A program made the position numbers and the translations under genes. From Clostridiales bacterium (GTDB lineage Bacteria; Bacillota; Clostridia; Caldicoprobacterales; UBA3941), in NCBI GenBank assembly GCA_012518075.1, contig JAAYTG010000107.1, positions 1 through 40,081 on the forward strand: DNA of 40,081 bases, read 5' to 3'. The notes under the pieces are model-generated. The model saw only the letters and a program-made list of their open reading frames with translations. It had not been told where the DNA came from and did not search any database. This document shows positions 26,721 to 36,183 of the stretch, piece by piece (position 1 is the stretch's first letter; each line of letters begins with the position of its first letter).

Positions 26721-27170
26721 ATGAGAGATCTTACCCCTTTTAGGAGAAGGAATGGATTATCCACAATGGATTTTTTTAGGGACTTTTTTGGAAGAGATTT
26801 GGTTGATGACTTTTTTGCCAGCAGTACGTTACCCGTAGGAATGGCTGGGGGCTTTAGAGCTGATATAAAGGAAAACGATAAGGAATATATAGTGGAGGCA
26901 GAGCTTCCCGGCTATGATAAAGATGATATAGAAATCAATCTGGTTGATGACCGATTGACTATCTCGGCGCAAAAGAGTGAAGAGGTAAAGGAAGAGAGGG
27001 ACAATTACATTAGGAGAGAGAGGCAAGTAGGACGGATATCCAGGTCCTTCATGGTAGCCAATATCAAAAACAAAGATGTAAAAGCAGAATACGTAGATGG
27101 CCTACTCAGGATAGTCCTTCCCAAGGATGAAGAAGGCAGACGGCGCAGCACAAGAATTGACATACACTAA
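26721..27170 (+). CDS. small heat shock protein, Hsp20/alpha-crystallin family
   Basis: A 149-residue ATP-independent chaperone that holds unfolding proteins. After a short Phe- and Arg-rich N-terminal arm (PFRRRNGLSTMDFFRDFFGRD), the alpha-crystallin domain spans about 45-135, with EAELPGYDKDDIEINLVDDRLTI and the conserved GLLRIVLPK. The tail carries an I-x-I motif (IDI), which mediates oligomer assembly. Start ATG 26721 has AAAGGAGAG about 8 bases upstream. It is a single gene between two terminators with a CtsR-like operator at its promoter, so heat and protein-stress induction is likely. Confidence 0.94.
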   Translation: MRDLTPFRRRNGLSTMDFFRDFFGRDLVDDFFASSTLPVGMAGGFRADIKENDKEYIVEAELPGYDKDDIEINLVDDRLTISAQKSEEVKEERDNYIRRERQVGRISRSFMVANIKNKDVKAEYVDGLLRIVLPKDEEGRRRSTRIDIH

Positions 27171-27180
27171 TGGATTGTGA

Positions 27181-27214
27181 AACAGACCCTGAAAATGATG
27201 GGTCTGTTTTTTGT
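27181..27214 (+). terminator. intrinsic terminator after hsp20
   Basis: AACAGACCC, 10-base loop, GGGTCTGTT, then TTTTTG. A strong 9-bp stem. Confidence 0.85.
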
Positions 27215-27302
27215 TTAACATTCTTTTAGACGGGTATTAATTGTTCACTAGAGAAGGAACTCCAAGGAGAAGGAATACTCTTGGAAGTCCAGTTATCAAA
27301 GC

Positions 27303-27332
27303 TTGAATTTATTCTATAGAATTTGATAAAAT
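27303..27332 (+). promoter_or_regulatory. ldh promoter with palindromic spacer
   Basis: TTGAAT, 18 bp, TAAAAT, about 25 bp upstream of the ldh start. The spacer contains the perfect 12-bp palindrome ATTCTATAGAAT (27311-27322), a possible operator. It does not match the Rex consensus. Confidence 0.55.
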
Positions 27333-27356
27333 AGATAGAAGGAAGGATGGTGCTAG

Positions 27357-28310
27357 ATGAGACAAAACCTGGTTTTTGATAAGGTGACTATAATCGGTGC
27401 AGGATACGTTGGGGCTACTACAGCTTATGCTTTGATGATGGGAGGTACTACGTCTGAGATTGCTATGATTGACTTAGACCAAGAGAGACTGGCCGGCGAA
27501 GTCATGGATCTTAATCATGGTGTGGTGTTCGTTCCTCCTGTTAAAGTCTATGCGGGAACCTATGAGGATTGCAAGGATTCCAATATTGTTATAATTACTG
27601 CTGGGGTAGGTCAGAAACCTGGAGAAACTAGGATAGACCTACTGAAAAGAAATATAGAAGTCTTTAAAGATATTGTACCTAAGGTAGTGGAAAAAAACAA
27701 CAAATGTATTATACTAGTGGTTACCAACCCTGTGGATGTTTTGACCTATGCTAGCTTAAAGATATCCGGCCTGCCACCAAGCCAGGTTATAGGCTCAGGT
27801 ACCGTACTGGATAGTGCTAGATTTAAATATCTTATTAGTGAGCACTGTAATGTAGCTGCTAGTAATGTGCACGCATATATAATAGGGGAGCATGGAGATA
27901 CAGAGGTGCCTGCATGGAGCATAAGCAATATAGCAAGCATGCCCATAGAGAAGTATTGCATACAATGCGGTAGAGGATGCGAGAGGGAATGTAAGGAGGC
28001 TATATTTAATGATGTCAAAAATGCAGCATATCGAATTATAGATGGCAAGGGAGCAACCTACTATGCCATTGGTTTAGCAGTTCGTAGAATAGTAGAAGCC
28101 ATATTAAGAGATGAGAACTCTGTACTATCTGTATCTTCATTGATGGAAGGCTATTATGGGGTAAATGATGTATGCATTAGTCTACCAACCATTGTTAATG
28201 AACATGGAATCGCTAAGGTACTAGAACTACCCTTAAGCGATCAAGAGATTAAAGGTTTCCAACATTCCGCAAAGACCATTAGGGAACTATTGGACCAGGT
28301 AGGTTTTTAG
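27357..28310 (+). CDS. ldh: L-lactate dehydrogenase
   Basis: A 317-residue NAD-dependent dehydrogenase that reduces pyruvate to lactate, regenerating NAD+. The NAD-binding loop is VTIIGAGYVGATTAYAL, with an Asp at the end of strand 2 (MIDLD). Substrate and catalytic residues are Arg91 (GETR), Asp152 and Arg155 (LDSARF) and His179 in IGEHGDTEVPAWS. These fit lactate rather than malate dehydrogenase, as does the GQKPGETR loop. Residues 201-212 hold four cysteines (CIQCGRGCEREC), a Cys-rich loop that some clostridial enzymes share in part. Start ATG 27357 has GGAAGG upstream. trmL follows after 90 bp in the same direction. Confidence 0.94.
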   Translation: MRQNLVFDKVTIIGAGYVGATTAYALMMGGTTSEIAMIDLDQERLAGEVMDLNHGVVFVPPVKVYAGTYEDCKDSNIVIITAGVGQKPGETRIDLLKRNIEVFKDIVPKVVEKNNKCIILVVTNPVDVLTYASLKISGLPPSQVIGSGTVLDSARFKYLISEHCNVAASNVHAYIIGEHGDTEVPAWSISNIASMPIEKYCIQCGRGCERECKEAIFNDVKNAAYRIIDGKGATYYAIGLAVRRIVEAILRDENSVLSVSSLMEGYYGVNDVCISLPTIVNEHGIAKVLELPLSDQEIKGFQHSAKTIRELLDQVGF

Positions 28311-28400
28311 CCCATCTTATAAGAGATAGGCTGTGATCTGTCCAGTTTGAGTTGTCAAAACTTGTTGTGTAGATAAAGATAGAGGGGAAGTAAAAGGATA

Positions 28401-28859
28401 ATGCCGTTACATGTTGTGTTAGTAGAGCCGGAGATTCCGCAAAATACTGGAAATATTTCTCGAACCTGTGCTGTTACAGGCTCAGTACTGCATCTGGTAA
28501 AGCCATTGGGTTTCTCCCTAGATGACAGATACTTAAAAAGGGCGGGTTTAGATTACTGGCACCTGCTGGATATTCGTTATCATGAATCTGTGGATGACTT
28601 TTTTAGGGAGTATCCGGAAGGTGATTTTTATTTCTCAACTACCAAGGGCCAGAGAGTTTATACTGATGTAGAATATACAAATGATAGTTTCATATTTTTT
28701 GGCAAGGAAACAGCTGGCCTACCAGAGGCATTGTTAAATAAATATCAAGATCGATGTGTCCGCATCCCTATGGATAGGAATGCCAGATCCCTAAACCTCT
28801 CTAATTCTGTGGCTATTGTTCTCTATGAGGCCTTGAGACAGCTAAATTTTCCGTTATAA
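28401..28859 (+). CDS. trmL: tRNA (cytidine/uridine-34-2'-O)-methyltransferase TrmL
   Basis: A 152-residue SPOUT-class methyltransferase that methylates the wobble ribose of some leucine tRNAs. Motifs are the N-terminal HVVLVEPEIPQNTGNISRTC, then LVKPLGFSLDD, LKRAGLDYW, FFGKETAGLP and the trefoil-knot C terminus RIPMDRNARSLNLSNSVAIV. The length equals that of the family. Start ATG 28401 follows GAGGGGAAGTAAAAGGATA. It lies downstream of ldh and may be cotranscribed. The next 507 bases hold no intact gene: a weak hairpin (28863-28882), a cggR-like remnant and a large hairpin before gap. Confidence 0.95.
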   Translation: MPLHVVLVEPEIPQNTGNISRTCAVTGSVLHLVKPLGFSLDDRYLKRAGLDYWHLLDIRYHESVDDFFREYPEGDFYFSTTKGQRVYTDVEYTNDSFIFFGKETAGLPEALLNKYQDRCVRIPMDRNARSLNLSNSVAIVLYEALRQLNFPL

Positions 28860-29000
28860 AGCACTTTTTCTCTTGAAAAAGTATGTGATTTAATATACAA
28901 TTAATATTGATGTTTACCCCTCCTTTTTATGGGAAAGGGTGGGTCAAATTGTGCTCCAATGGATAAAAATAGTCCAGAATAGAGTGAATTGAGGCTTGAC

Positions 29001-29197
29001 GTTTTCCAAGGCTTACATAAAAAAATGTATTAGAACTCATAGAACTCTTTAAAAAGCGCTATACTATATTTCGAGGTATTTATTCTACGAGGACTTTGGA
29101 AGGGACTCTTGTTTTAACTGAAGAAGAGCTAGGGAAGATAAGCATAAGACCATATCTTTTATGGCAACTGTTGCAAACTAGCCAGGGAGTATCTTGA
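29001..29197 (+). pseudogene. probable remnant of cggR (central glycolytic gene regulator)
   Basis: The frame from 29027 to a TGA at 29195-29197 reads VLELIELFKKRYTIFRGIY, then ...LTEEELGKISIRPYLLWQLL and QTSQG. This resembles the CggR N-terminal winged-helix region (PEL.ELLEKRY.ILR.IY, then L...LGI.ER.VR....L..QGL). Just upstream, in a different frame (29001-29024), VFQGLHKK resembles the preceding LQKK, so at least one frameshift is implied. Only about 65 of some 340 residues remain. cggR normally stands directly ahead of gap, which is where this lies. The similarity is weak and judged by eye. Confidence 0.45.
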
Positions 29198-29260
29198 TTT
29201 TGGACCAAGGGATTGCCTATGGGAGTATAATTTTACTTAGGTAAAATGCAAAATGGTTTG

Positions 29261-29311
29261 AACAAAGGCTTTAAATTATCTAACTAAGTGATTAGAGTCT
29301 AAGCCTTTGTT
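29261..29311 (+). promoter_or_regulatory. long hairpin in the gap leader
   Basis: AACAAAGGCTT pairs perfectly with AAGCCTTTGTT over 11 bp, and CTAA/TTAG can pair inside the loop. The right arm runs into TTATATATTT. It ends 55 bp before gap, with TATAAT sequences on both sides (29226-29231 and 29323-29328). It may be an upstream terminator or a leader structure. Confidence 0.5.
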
Positions 29312-29333
29312 TATATATTTACTATAATGCTGA

Positions 29334-30380
<1,047 letters not shown>

Positions 30381-30399
30381 TTGTAAAAATATATTTACT

Positions 30400-30482
30400 G
30401 TTGGAAGCTAGAAGCTGGAAGCTGGGATTTAGATAATATTTTATCTATCTTTAGCATTCCAGTGTCTAGTCTCTAATGCTAA
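30400..30482. repeat. repeat-rich intergenic segment between gap and pgk
   Basis: It holds a triple GAAGCT repeat (GGAAGCTAGAAGCTGGAAGCT), the stem TAGATAA/TTATCTA, and TTAGCATT (30451-30458) pairing perfectly with AATGCTAA (30475-30482). CTGGGAT and ATTCCAG allow a larger imperfect hairpin. It has the look of a mobile palindromic intergenic repeat and would fold in the gap-pgk transcript. Confidence 0.5.
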
Positions 30483-30497
30483 AAGGAGTGATTCCCC

Positions 30498-31682
30498 ATG
30501 AATAAAAAGACTATTGAAGATATCAATGTAAAAAATAAAAGAGTATTGGTTCGTGTAGACTTTAACCTGCCACTTGATGGAGATGGAAATATCACCGATG
30601 ACACCAGGGTTCGAGCTGCTCTTCCAACCATTAAATATCTTTTAGGTCAACAGGCTAAGCTAATCTTAATGTCACATTTGGGAAGGCCTAAAGGTGAGTT
30701 TAAGCCAGAATTCAGCCTTAAACCAGCAGCCAAAAGATTGAGTGAGCTACTGGGCCAAAGTGTAACCATGGCTGAAGATGTTATTGGTGAGAGTGCTCAG
30801 AAAGCCGTAGCCGAGCTTGAAGATGGACAAGTGGTACTTCTGGAAAATCTACGTTTCCATAAGGAAGAGACTGAAAATGATCCGGAGTTTGCAAAGGCTC
30901 TAGCCAGCTTCGGCGATGTCTATGTAAATGACGCTTTTGGAACTGCACATAGAGCCCATGCATCTACAGAGGGTGTTGCCCACTATCTACCGGCTGTAGC
31001 AGGATATCTAATCAAAAAGGAATTAGATGTTATGGGTAAGGCCTTAAGCAATCCAGAAAAGCCTTTTGTAGCCATATTGGGTGGAGCAAAAGTTTCTGAC
31101 AAAATAGGGGTTATTGAGAATCTAATTGAAAAAGTAGATACCCTAATTATTGGAGGAGGCATGGCTTATACCTTCTTTAAAGCCAGGGGCTATGAGATAG
31201 GAAATTCATTACTGGAAGCTGATAAGGTGGAACTGGCTAAATCCTTGGAGGAAAAGGCAAGAGCCAAAGGAGTTAAGTTCTTGCTTCCTGTAGATAATGT
31301 TGTTGCTCAGGAATTCAAAGCTGACGCAGACAACAAAATTGTAGACAGCGATAAGATGCCTGCTGATTGGCAAGGCCTGGATATTGGCCCTAAAACTCGC
31401 GAACTCTTTGGAGCTGAGATAAAGAAGGCCAAGACCGTAGTCTGGAATGGACCTATGGGCGTATTCGAAATGCCTGCCTTTGCAAAAGGAACACAGGATA
31501 TAGCAAAATATATGAGTGAGTGCGAGGGGACTACAATCATAGGTGGTGGCGATTCTGCAGCGGCAGTACAGCAGATGGGCTACTCAGATAAAATGACCCA
31601 CATATCTACTGGTGGAGGAGCTTCCTTGGAGTTTTTAGAGGGGAAGGTACTCCCAGGGGTAGCTGCACTTAACGATAATTAG
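30498..31682 (+). CDS. pgk: phosphoglycerate kinase
   Basis: A 394-residue enzyme that transfers phosphate from 1,3-bisphosphoglycerate to ADP. Family motifs in order are [86 protein letters not shown] and the nucleotide-binding GGGDSAAAV with [13 protein letters not shown] at the C terminus. Length is normal. Start ATG 30498 has AAAGGAG 8 bases upstream. It lies between gap and tpiA in the glycolytic cluster and is separated from tpiA by a 13-bp inverted repeat. Confidence 0.98.
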   Translation: MNKKTIEDINVKNKRVLVRVDFNLPLDGDGNITDDTRVRAALPTIKYLLGQQAKLILMSHLGRPKGEFKPEFSLKPAAKRLSELLGQSVTMAEDVIGESAQKAVAELEDGQVVLLENLRFHKEETENDPEFAKALASFGDVYVNDAFGTAHRAHASTEGVAHYLPAVAGYLIKKELDVMGKALSNPEKPFVAILGGAKVSDKIGVIENLIEKVDTLIIGGGMAYTFFKARGYEIGNSLLEADKVELAKSLEEKARAKGVKFLLPVDNVVAQEFKADADNKIVDSDKMPADWQGLDIGPKTRELFGAEIKKAKTVVWNGPMGVFEMPAFAKGTQDIAKYMSECEGTTIIGGGDSAAAVQQMGYSDKMTHISTGGGASLEFLEGKVLPGVAALNDN

Positions 31683-31698
31683 TATTTATATAGAATTA

Positions 31699-31736
31699 TT
31701 AACTATACCGCCCGGATTTCCGAGCGGTATAGTTAA
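31699..31736. repeat. perfect 13-bp inverted repeat between pgk and tpiA
   Basis: TTAACTATACCGC (31699-31711) pairs perfectly with GCGGTATAGTTAA (31724-31736); the loop can add a CGG/CCG pair. No T-tract follows, only GATGTGAGGAG, so it is not a standard terminator. It ends a few bases before the tpiA ribosome site and may set transcript stability or processing. Confidence 0.75.
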
Positions 31737-31755
31737 GATGTGAGGAGAATAAAAG

Positions 31756-32505
31756 ATGAGAAAACCCATTATTGCAGGAAACTGGAAGATGAACAAGACA
31801 CCTTCCGAGGCGGTAGATTTGATAAATCAGCTTAAACCTCTAGTAGAAGATGCAGAAGCTGATGTGGTAGTCTGCCCACCATATGTTTGTCTGGCAGCGG
31901 CAGCTCAGGCTTTGGAAGGATCAAATATAGCCTTGGGAGCTCAAAATATGCACTATGAGGAAAGTGGTGCTTTTACAGGTGAGATAGCACCTAACATGCT
32001 TAAGGAACTTGGGGTAAAATATGTTATCATTGGACACTCTGAGAGAAGACAGTATTTTGCTGAAACTGATGAAACTGTAAACAAAAAGGTTATAACAGCT
32101 TTTGCTCATGGCCTTATACCCATTGTATGCGTAGGCGAAACTCTAGAAGAGAGAGAGCAAGGAGTTACTGAGAAGGTGGTAGAGGAGCAAACCAGAAAGG
32201 CTCTGGCTGGGTTAGATAGTGCCGACGCTGAGAAGGTAGTTATTGCCTATGAACCTGTTTGGGCCATTGGGACGGGTAAAACAGCAACCAGCCAACAGGC
32301 TAACGATGTGATCTCCTTTATTCGCAGTATAGTAGCAGATATGTTTGGAGAAGATGTAGCCGATAAGGTAAGAATACAGTATGGTGGTAGTATGAATGCC
32401 GGTAATGCCTCTGAACTTATGGCTATGTCAGATATAGACGGTGGGTTAATAGGGGGAGCCAGTCTAAAAGCTGAGGATTTTGCAAAAGTTGTAGAACATA
32501 AATAG
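31756..32505 (+). CDS. tpiA: triosephosphate isomerase
   Basis: A 249-residue TIM-barrel enzyme that interconverts dihydroxyacetone phosphate and glyceraldehyde-3-phosphate. Catalytic residues are visible: Asn9 and Lys11 in AGNWKMNK, His95 in IIGHSERR and Glu167 in [11 protein letters not shown]. The phosphate-binding [10 protein letters not shown] and GGLIGGASL lie near the C terminus. Start ATG 31756 has GAGGAG about 9 bases upstream. It is the third gene of the glycolytic cluster; gpmI follows after 138 bp with no clear promoter. Confidence 0.98.
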   Translation: MRKPIIAGNWKMNKTPSEAVDLINQLKPLVEDAEADVVVCPPYVCLAAAAQALEGSNIALGAQNMHYEESGAFTGEIAPNMLKELGVKYVIIGHSERRQYFAETDETVNKKVITAFAHGLIPIVCVGETLEEREQGVTEKVVEEQTRKALAGLDSADAEKVVIAYEPVWAIGTGKTATSQQANDVISFIRSIVADMFGEDVADKVRIQYGGSMNAGNASELMAMSDIDGGLIGGASLKAEDFAKVVEHK

Positions 32506-32643
32506 ATAATTGATGACTGTCTAGGTAAATAGGTTCTTTTATAATTTATAGGGCATAAGAATACGGTTAATATCTGGGTTCTTATAAGCTGTAATGAAGT
32601 TTACCTGGTGTTTATCTATACAGGACTTGTTAAGGAGGAACTT

Positions 32644-34188
32644 ATGGCCAAAAAGTTAACTGCCCTAGTCATTATGGATGGGTTTGGATTAAGCGATGCA
32701 AAAGAAGGAAATGCAGTAGATCAAGCACGTACACCTAACTTTGATAAATATTGGAATGAATACCCTCATGGACAGATTCATGCTAGCGGGTTGGATGTTG
32801 GACTCCCAGAAGGGCAGATGGGCAATTCTGAGGTAGGACATCTTAATTTAGGTGCTGGTAGAATAGTGTATCAGGATTATACCCGTGTTAGTAAAGCCAT
32901 AGAAGACGGTATATTCTTTAACAACCAAGCATTCCTAAAGGCCATAGATAACGTTAAAGCGAATAATTCCAGATTACATCTTATGGGTTTGGTATCTGAT
33001 GGAGGCGTTCATAGCCATATAGAGCATCTATATGCTTTGGTGGAATTGGCAAAGCAGAAGGGATTGGATCAGGTCTATATCCACTGTTTTATGGATGGTA
33101 GAGATGTGCCACCAGCTAGCGGTAAGGATTATATTATTGCTTTAGAAGAAAAGCTAAGACAATACGAATTTGGGAAGATAGCAACTGTTATGGGTCGTTA
33201 TTATGCCATGGACAGGGACAACCGTTGGGATCGGGTAAAGATGGCTTACGATGCTCTGGTGGAAGGACAGGGGGTATTTGCACAAAGCGGGGCTGAGGCC
33301 ATGGATAAATCCTACAATGCCCAAGAGACCGATGAGTTCGTCAAACCTAGCGTGGTTCTAGAAAATGGTAAGCCAGTCACTACCATTGGGGAGAATGATT
33401 CTATAATATTCTTTAACTTTAGACCTGATCGGGCTCGTGAACTTACCAGAAGTTTTATTGACCAGGATTTTGATGGTTTTTCTAGGGGAAAAGGATACTT
33501 CCCGGTAACCTTTGTAACCATGACTCAATACGATGCTACCTTTGAAAATGTTCATATAGCCTTTTTACCTGATGAGCTGACTAACACATTTGGAGAGTAT
33601 ATAAGTAGACAGGGCAAAACACAGCTACGCATGGCTGAAACAGAAAAATATGCTCATGTAACATTTTTCTTCAATGGAGGGGTTGAAGTTCCAAACCAAG
33701 GAGAGGATCGGGTACTAATTCCATCGCCCCAAGTTTCTACTTATGATAAGAAGCCTTCTATGAGTGCTTTTGAAGTGACGGATGAGGCTGAGAAGCGGAT
33801 AGCATCGGAAGAATATGATGTAATCATCTTAAACTTTGCTAATTGCGATATGGTAGGACATACTGGGATAATAGAGGCTGCTGTTGAAGCAGTAGAAACA
33901 GTGGATTACTGTATGGGAAGGATAGTAGAGGCTATTCGAAAGGTTGGAGGTAGCGTTATTGTTACTGCAGATCACGGCAACTCTGAGAAGATGCTGGATC
34001 ATGCTACTGGTGAGCCACATACAGCCCATACCAGCAATCCTGTACCTTTCATCTTTATTGATGATAGCTTAAAGCATGCCACTATAAGGGAAGACGGAAG
34101 GCTATCCGATGTGGCACCCACCCTTTTAGATTTGATGGGGCTAGATAAGCCCGCTGAAATGACAGGGAAAAGCCTTATCGTAAGATAG
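32644..34188 (+). CDS. gpmI: 2,3-bisphosphoglycerate-independent phosphoglycerate mutase
   Basis: A 514-residue metal-dependent mutase of the alkaline-phosphatase superfamily that interconverts 3- and 2-phosphoglycerate. The metal-binding Asp12 is in LVIMDGFG and the phosphorylated Ser62 is in QMGNSEVGH. Other blocks are HCFMDGRDVPPASG, GRYYAMDRDNRW, FFNFRPDRARELT, NFANCDMVGHTG and VTADHGNSEKM with HTAHTSNPVPF. I chose ATG 32644, which has AAGGAGG 6 bases upstream; an in-frame start at 32608 lacks a site. It precedes eno by 53 bp. Confidence 0.97.
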   Translation: MAKKLTALVIMDGFGLSDAKEGNAVDQARTPNFDKYWNEYPHGQIHASGLDVGLPEGQMGNSEVGHLNLGAGRIVYQDYTRVSKAIEDGIFFNNQAFLKAIDNVKANNSRLHLMGLVSDGGVHSHIEHLYALVELAKQKGLDQVYIHCFMDGRDVPPASGKDYIIALEEKLRQYEFGKIATVMGRYYAMDRDNRWDRVKMAYDALVEGQGVFAQSGAEAMDKSYNAQETDEFVKPSVVLENGKPVTTIGENDSIIFFNFRPDRARELTRSFIDQDFDGFSRGKGYFPVTFVTMTQYDATFENVHIAFLPDELTNTFGEYISRQGKTQLRMAETEKYAHVTFFFNGGVEVPNQGEDRVLIPSPQVSTYDKKPSMSAFEVTDEAEKRIASEEYDVIILNFANCDMVGHTGIIEAAVEAVETVDYCMGRIVEAIRKVGGSVIVTADHGNSEKMLDHATGEPHTAHTSNPVPFIFIDDSLKHATIREDGRLSDVAPTLLDLMGLDKPAEMTGKSLIVR

Positions 34189-34223
34189 GGTCAAATAAAT
34201 TATTAATGGTTTAACTGGTTTAA

Positions 34224-35534
<1,311 letters not shown>

Positions 35535-35568
35535 TTTAGATTAGGATTAAGTTAAATTAAAAATATAG

Positions 35569-35612
35569 ACAGAAGGAGGAGCTAAGTCCTCTCCTTCTGT
35601 ATTTTGTTTTCT
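35569..35612 (+). terminator. intrinsic terminator after eno
   Basis: ACAGAAGGAG pairs perfectly with CTCCTTCTGT, with a 12-base loop, then ATTTTGTTTT. It ends the glycolytic operon. Confidence 0.8.
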
Positions 35613-35640
35613 TGATTTTGGTATAACCCTGTGATACAAT
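35612..35640 (+). promoter_or_regulatory. secG promoter
   Basis: TTGATT, 17 bp, TACAAT, directly after the eno terminator and about 50 bp before the secG start. Confidence 0.65.
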
Positions 35641-35691
35641 ATTCCTATTATGATATATTGTTATCTTGTCCACAAAGGGAGGGATATTAGA

Positions 35692-35931
35692 ATGGATGCA
35701 CTTAAAATAGCTGCCACCATTTTACTAGTCTTATTTGAACTGTTTTTGATTATTGTGGTACTGCTTCAATCAGGAAAATCTGCTGGTTTATCAGCCTCCC
35801 TAGGCGGGGGGTCAGAAACCTTTTTTGGGAAGAACAAGGCGCGGAGTTTGGAGGGTAGGCTGCAAAGGCTTACAACCATATCAGCCGCTGGTTTTATTAT
35901 TTTATCAATATTGCTGGCAATCCTAAGTTAA
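35692..35931 (+). CDS. secG: preprotein translocase subunit SecG
   Basis: A 79-residue membrane protein of the SecYEG channel. It has two transmembrane helices (about 4-24 and 55-78) joined by a cytoplasmic loop with the family pattern LLQSGKSAGLSASLGGGSETFFGKNKARSLEGRL. I chose ATG 35692, which has AGGGAGGG 8 bases upstream; a longer frame from 35650 lacks a site and would cover the promoter region. It stands between eno and rnr, the usual Firmicutes order, with its own promoter and terminator. Confidence 0.94.
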   Translation: MDALKIAATILLVLFELFLIIVVLLQSGKSAGLSASLGGGSETFFGKNKARSLEGRLQRLTTISAAGFIILSILLAILS

Positions 35932-35936
35932 GTTTC

Positions 35937-35964
35937 AAAAAGCGACCCTAGTAGGTCGTTTTTT
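35937..35964 (+). terminator. intrinsic terminator after secG
   Basis: AAAAAG-CGACC, loop CTAGTA, GGTCG followed by TTTTTT. The 219 bases from here to rnr (35965-36183) hold nothing else I recognise. Confidence 0.75.
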
Positions 35965-36183
35965 GTGTTTAGGGGAATAAATACATGAAACCTGCCAAGC
36001 ATATGAGAAGTTAATTCTTGTTTAAAACTGATTGATTATATAGACGAGCAATGGTTAAAATAAATACAAAATAGTAATGAATTTAATTATGAAAGTAGTA
36101 GTGTAAAATTAGCACAAGAGGGTATTTATATAAGAATAAATAAAAAAGCATATGGAAAAACTGAGATACTAGGAGGAATGATA

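Noticed and set aside
27171-27356. Possible Rex operator upstream of ldh (TTGTTTAACATTC)
   Set aside because: Only one half resembles the Rex site; the second half TTAACAA is absent.
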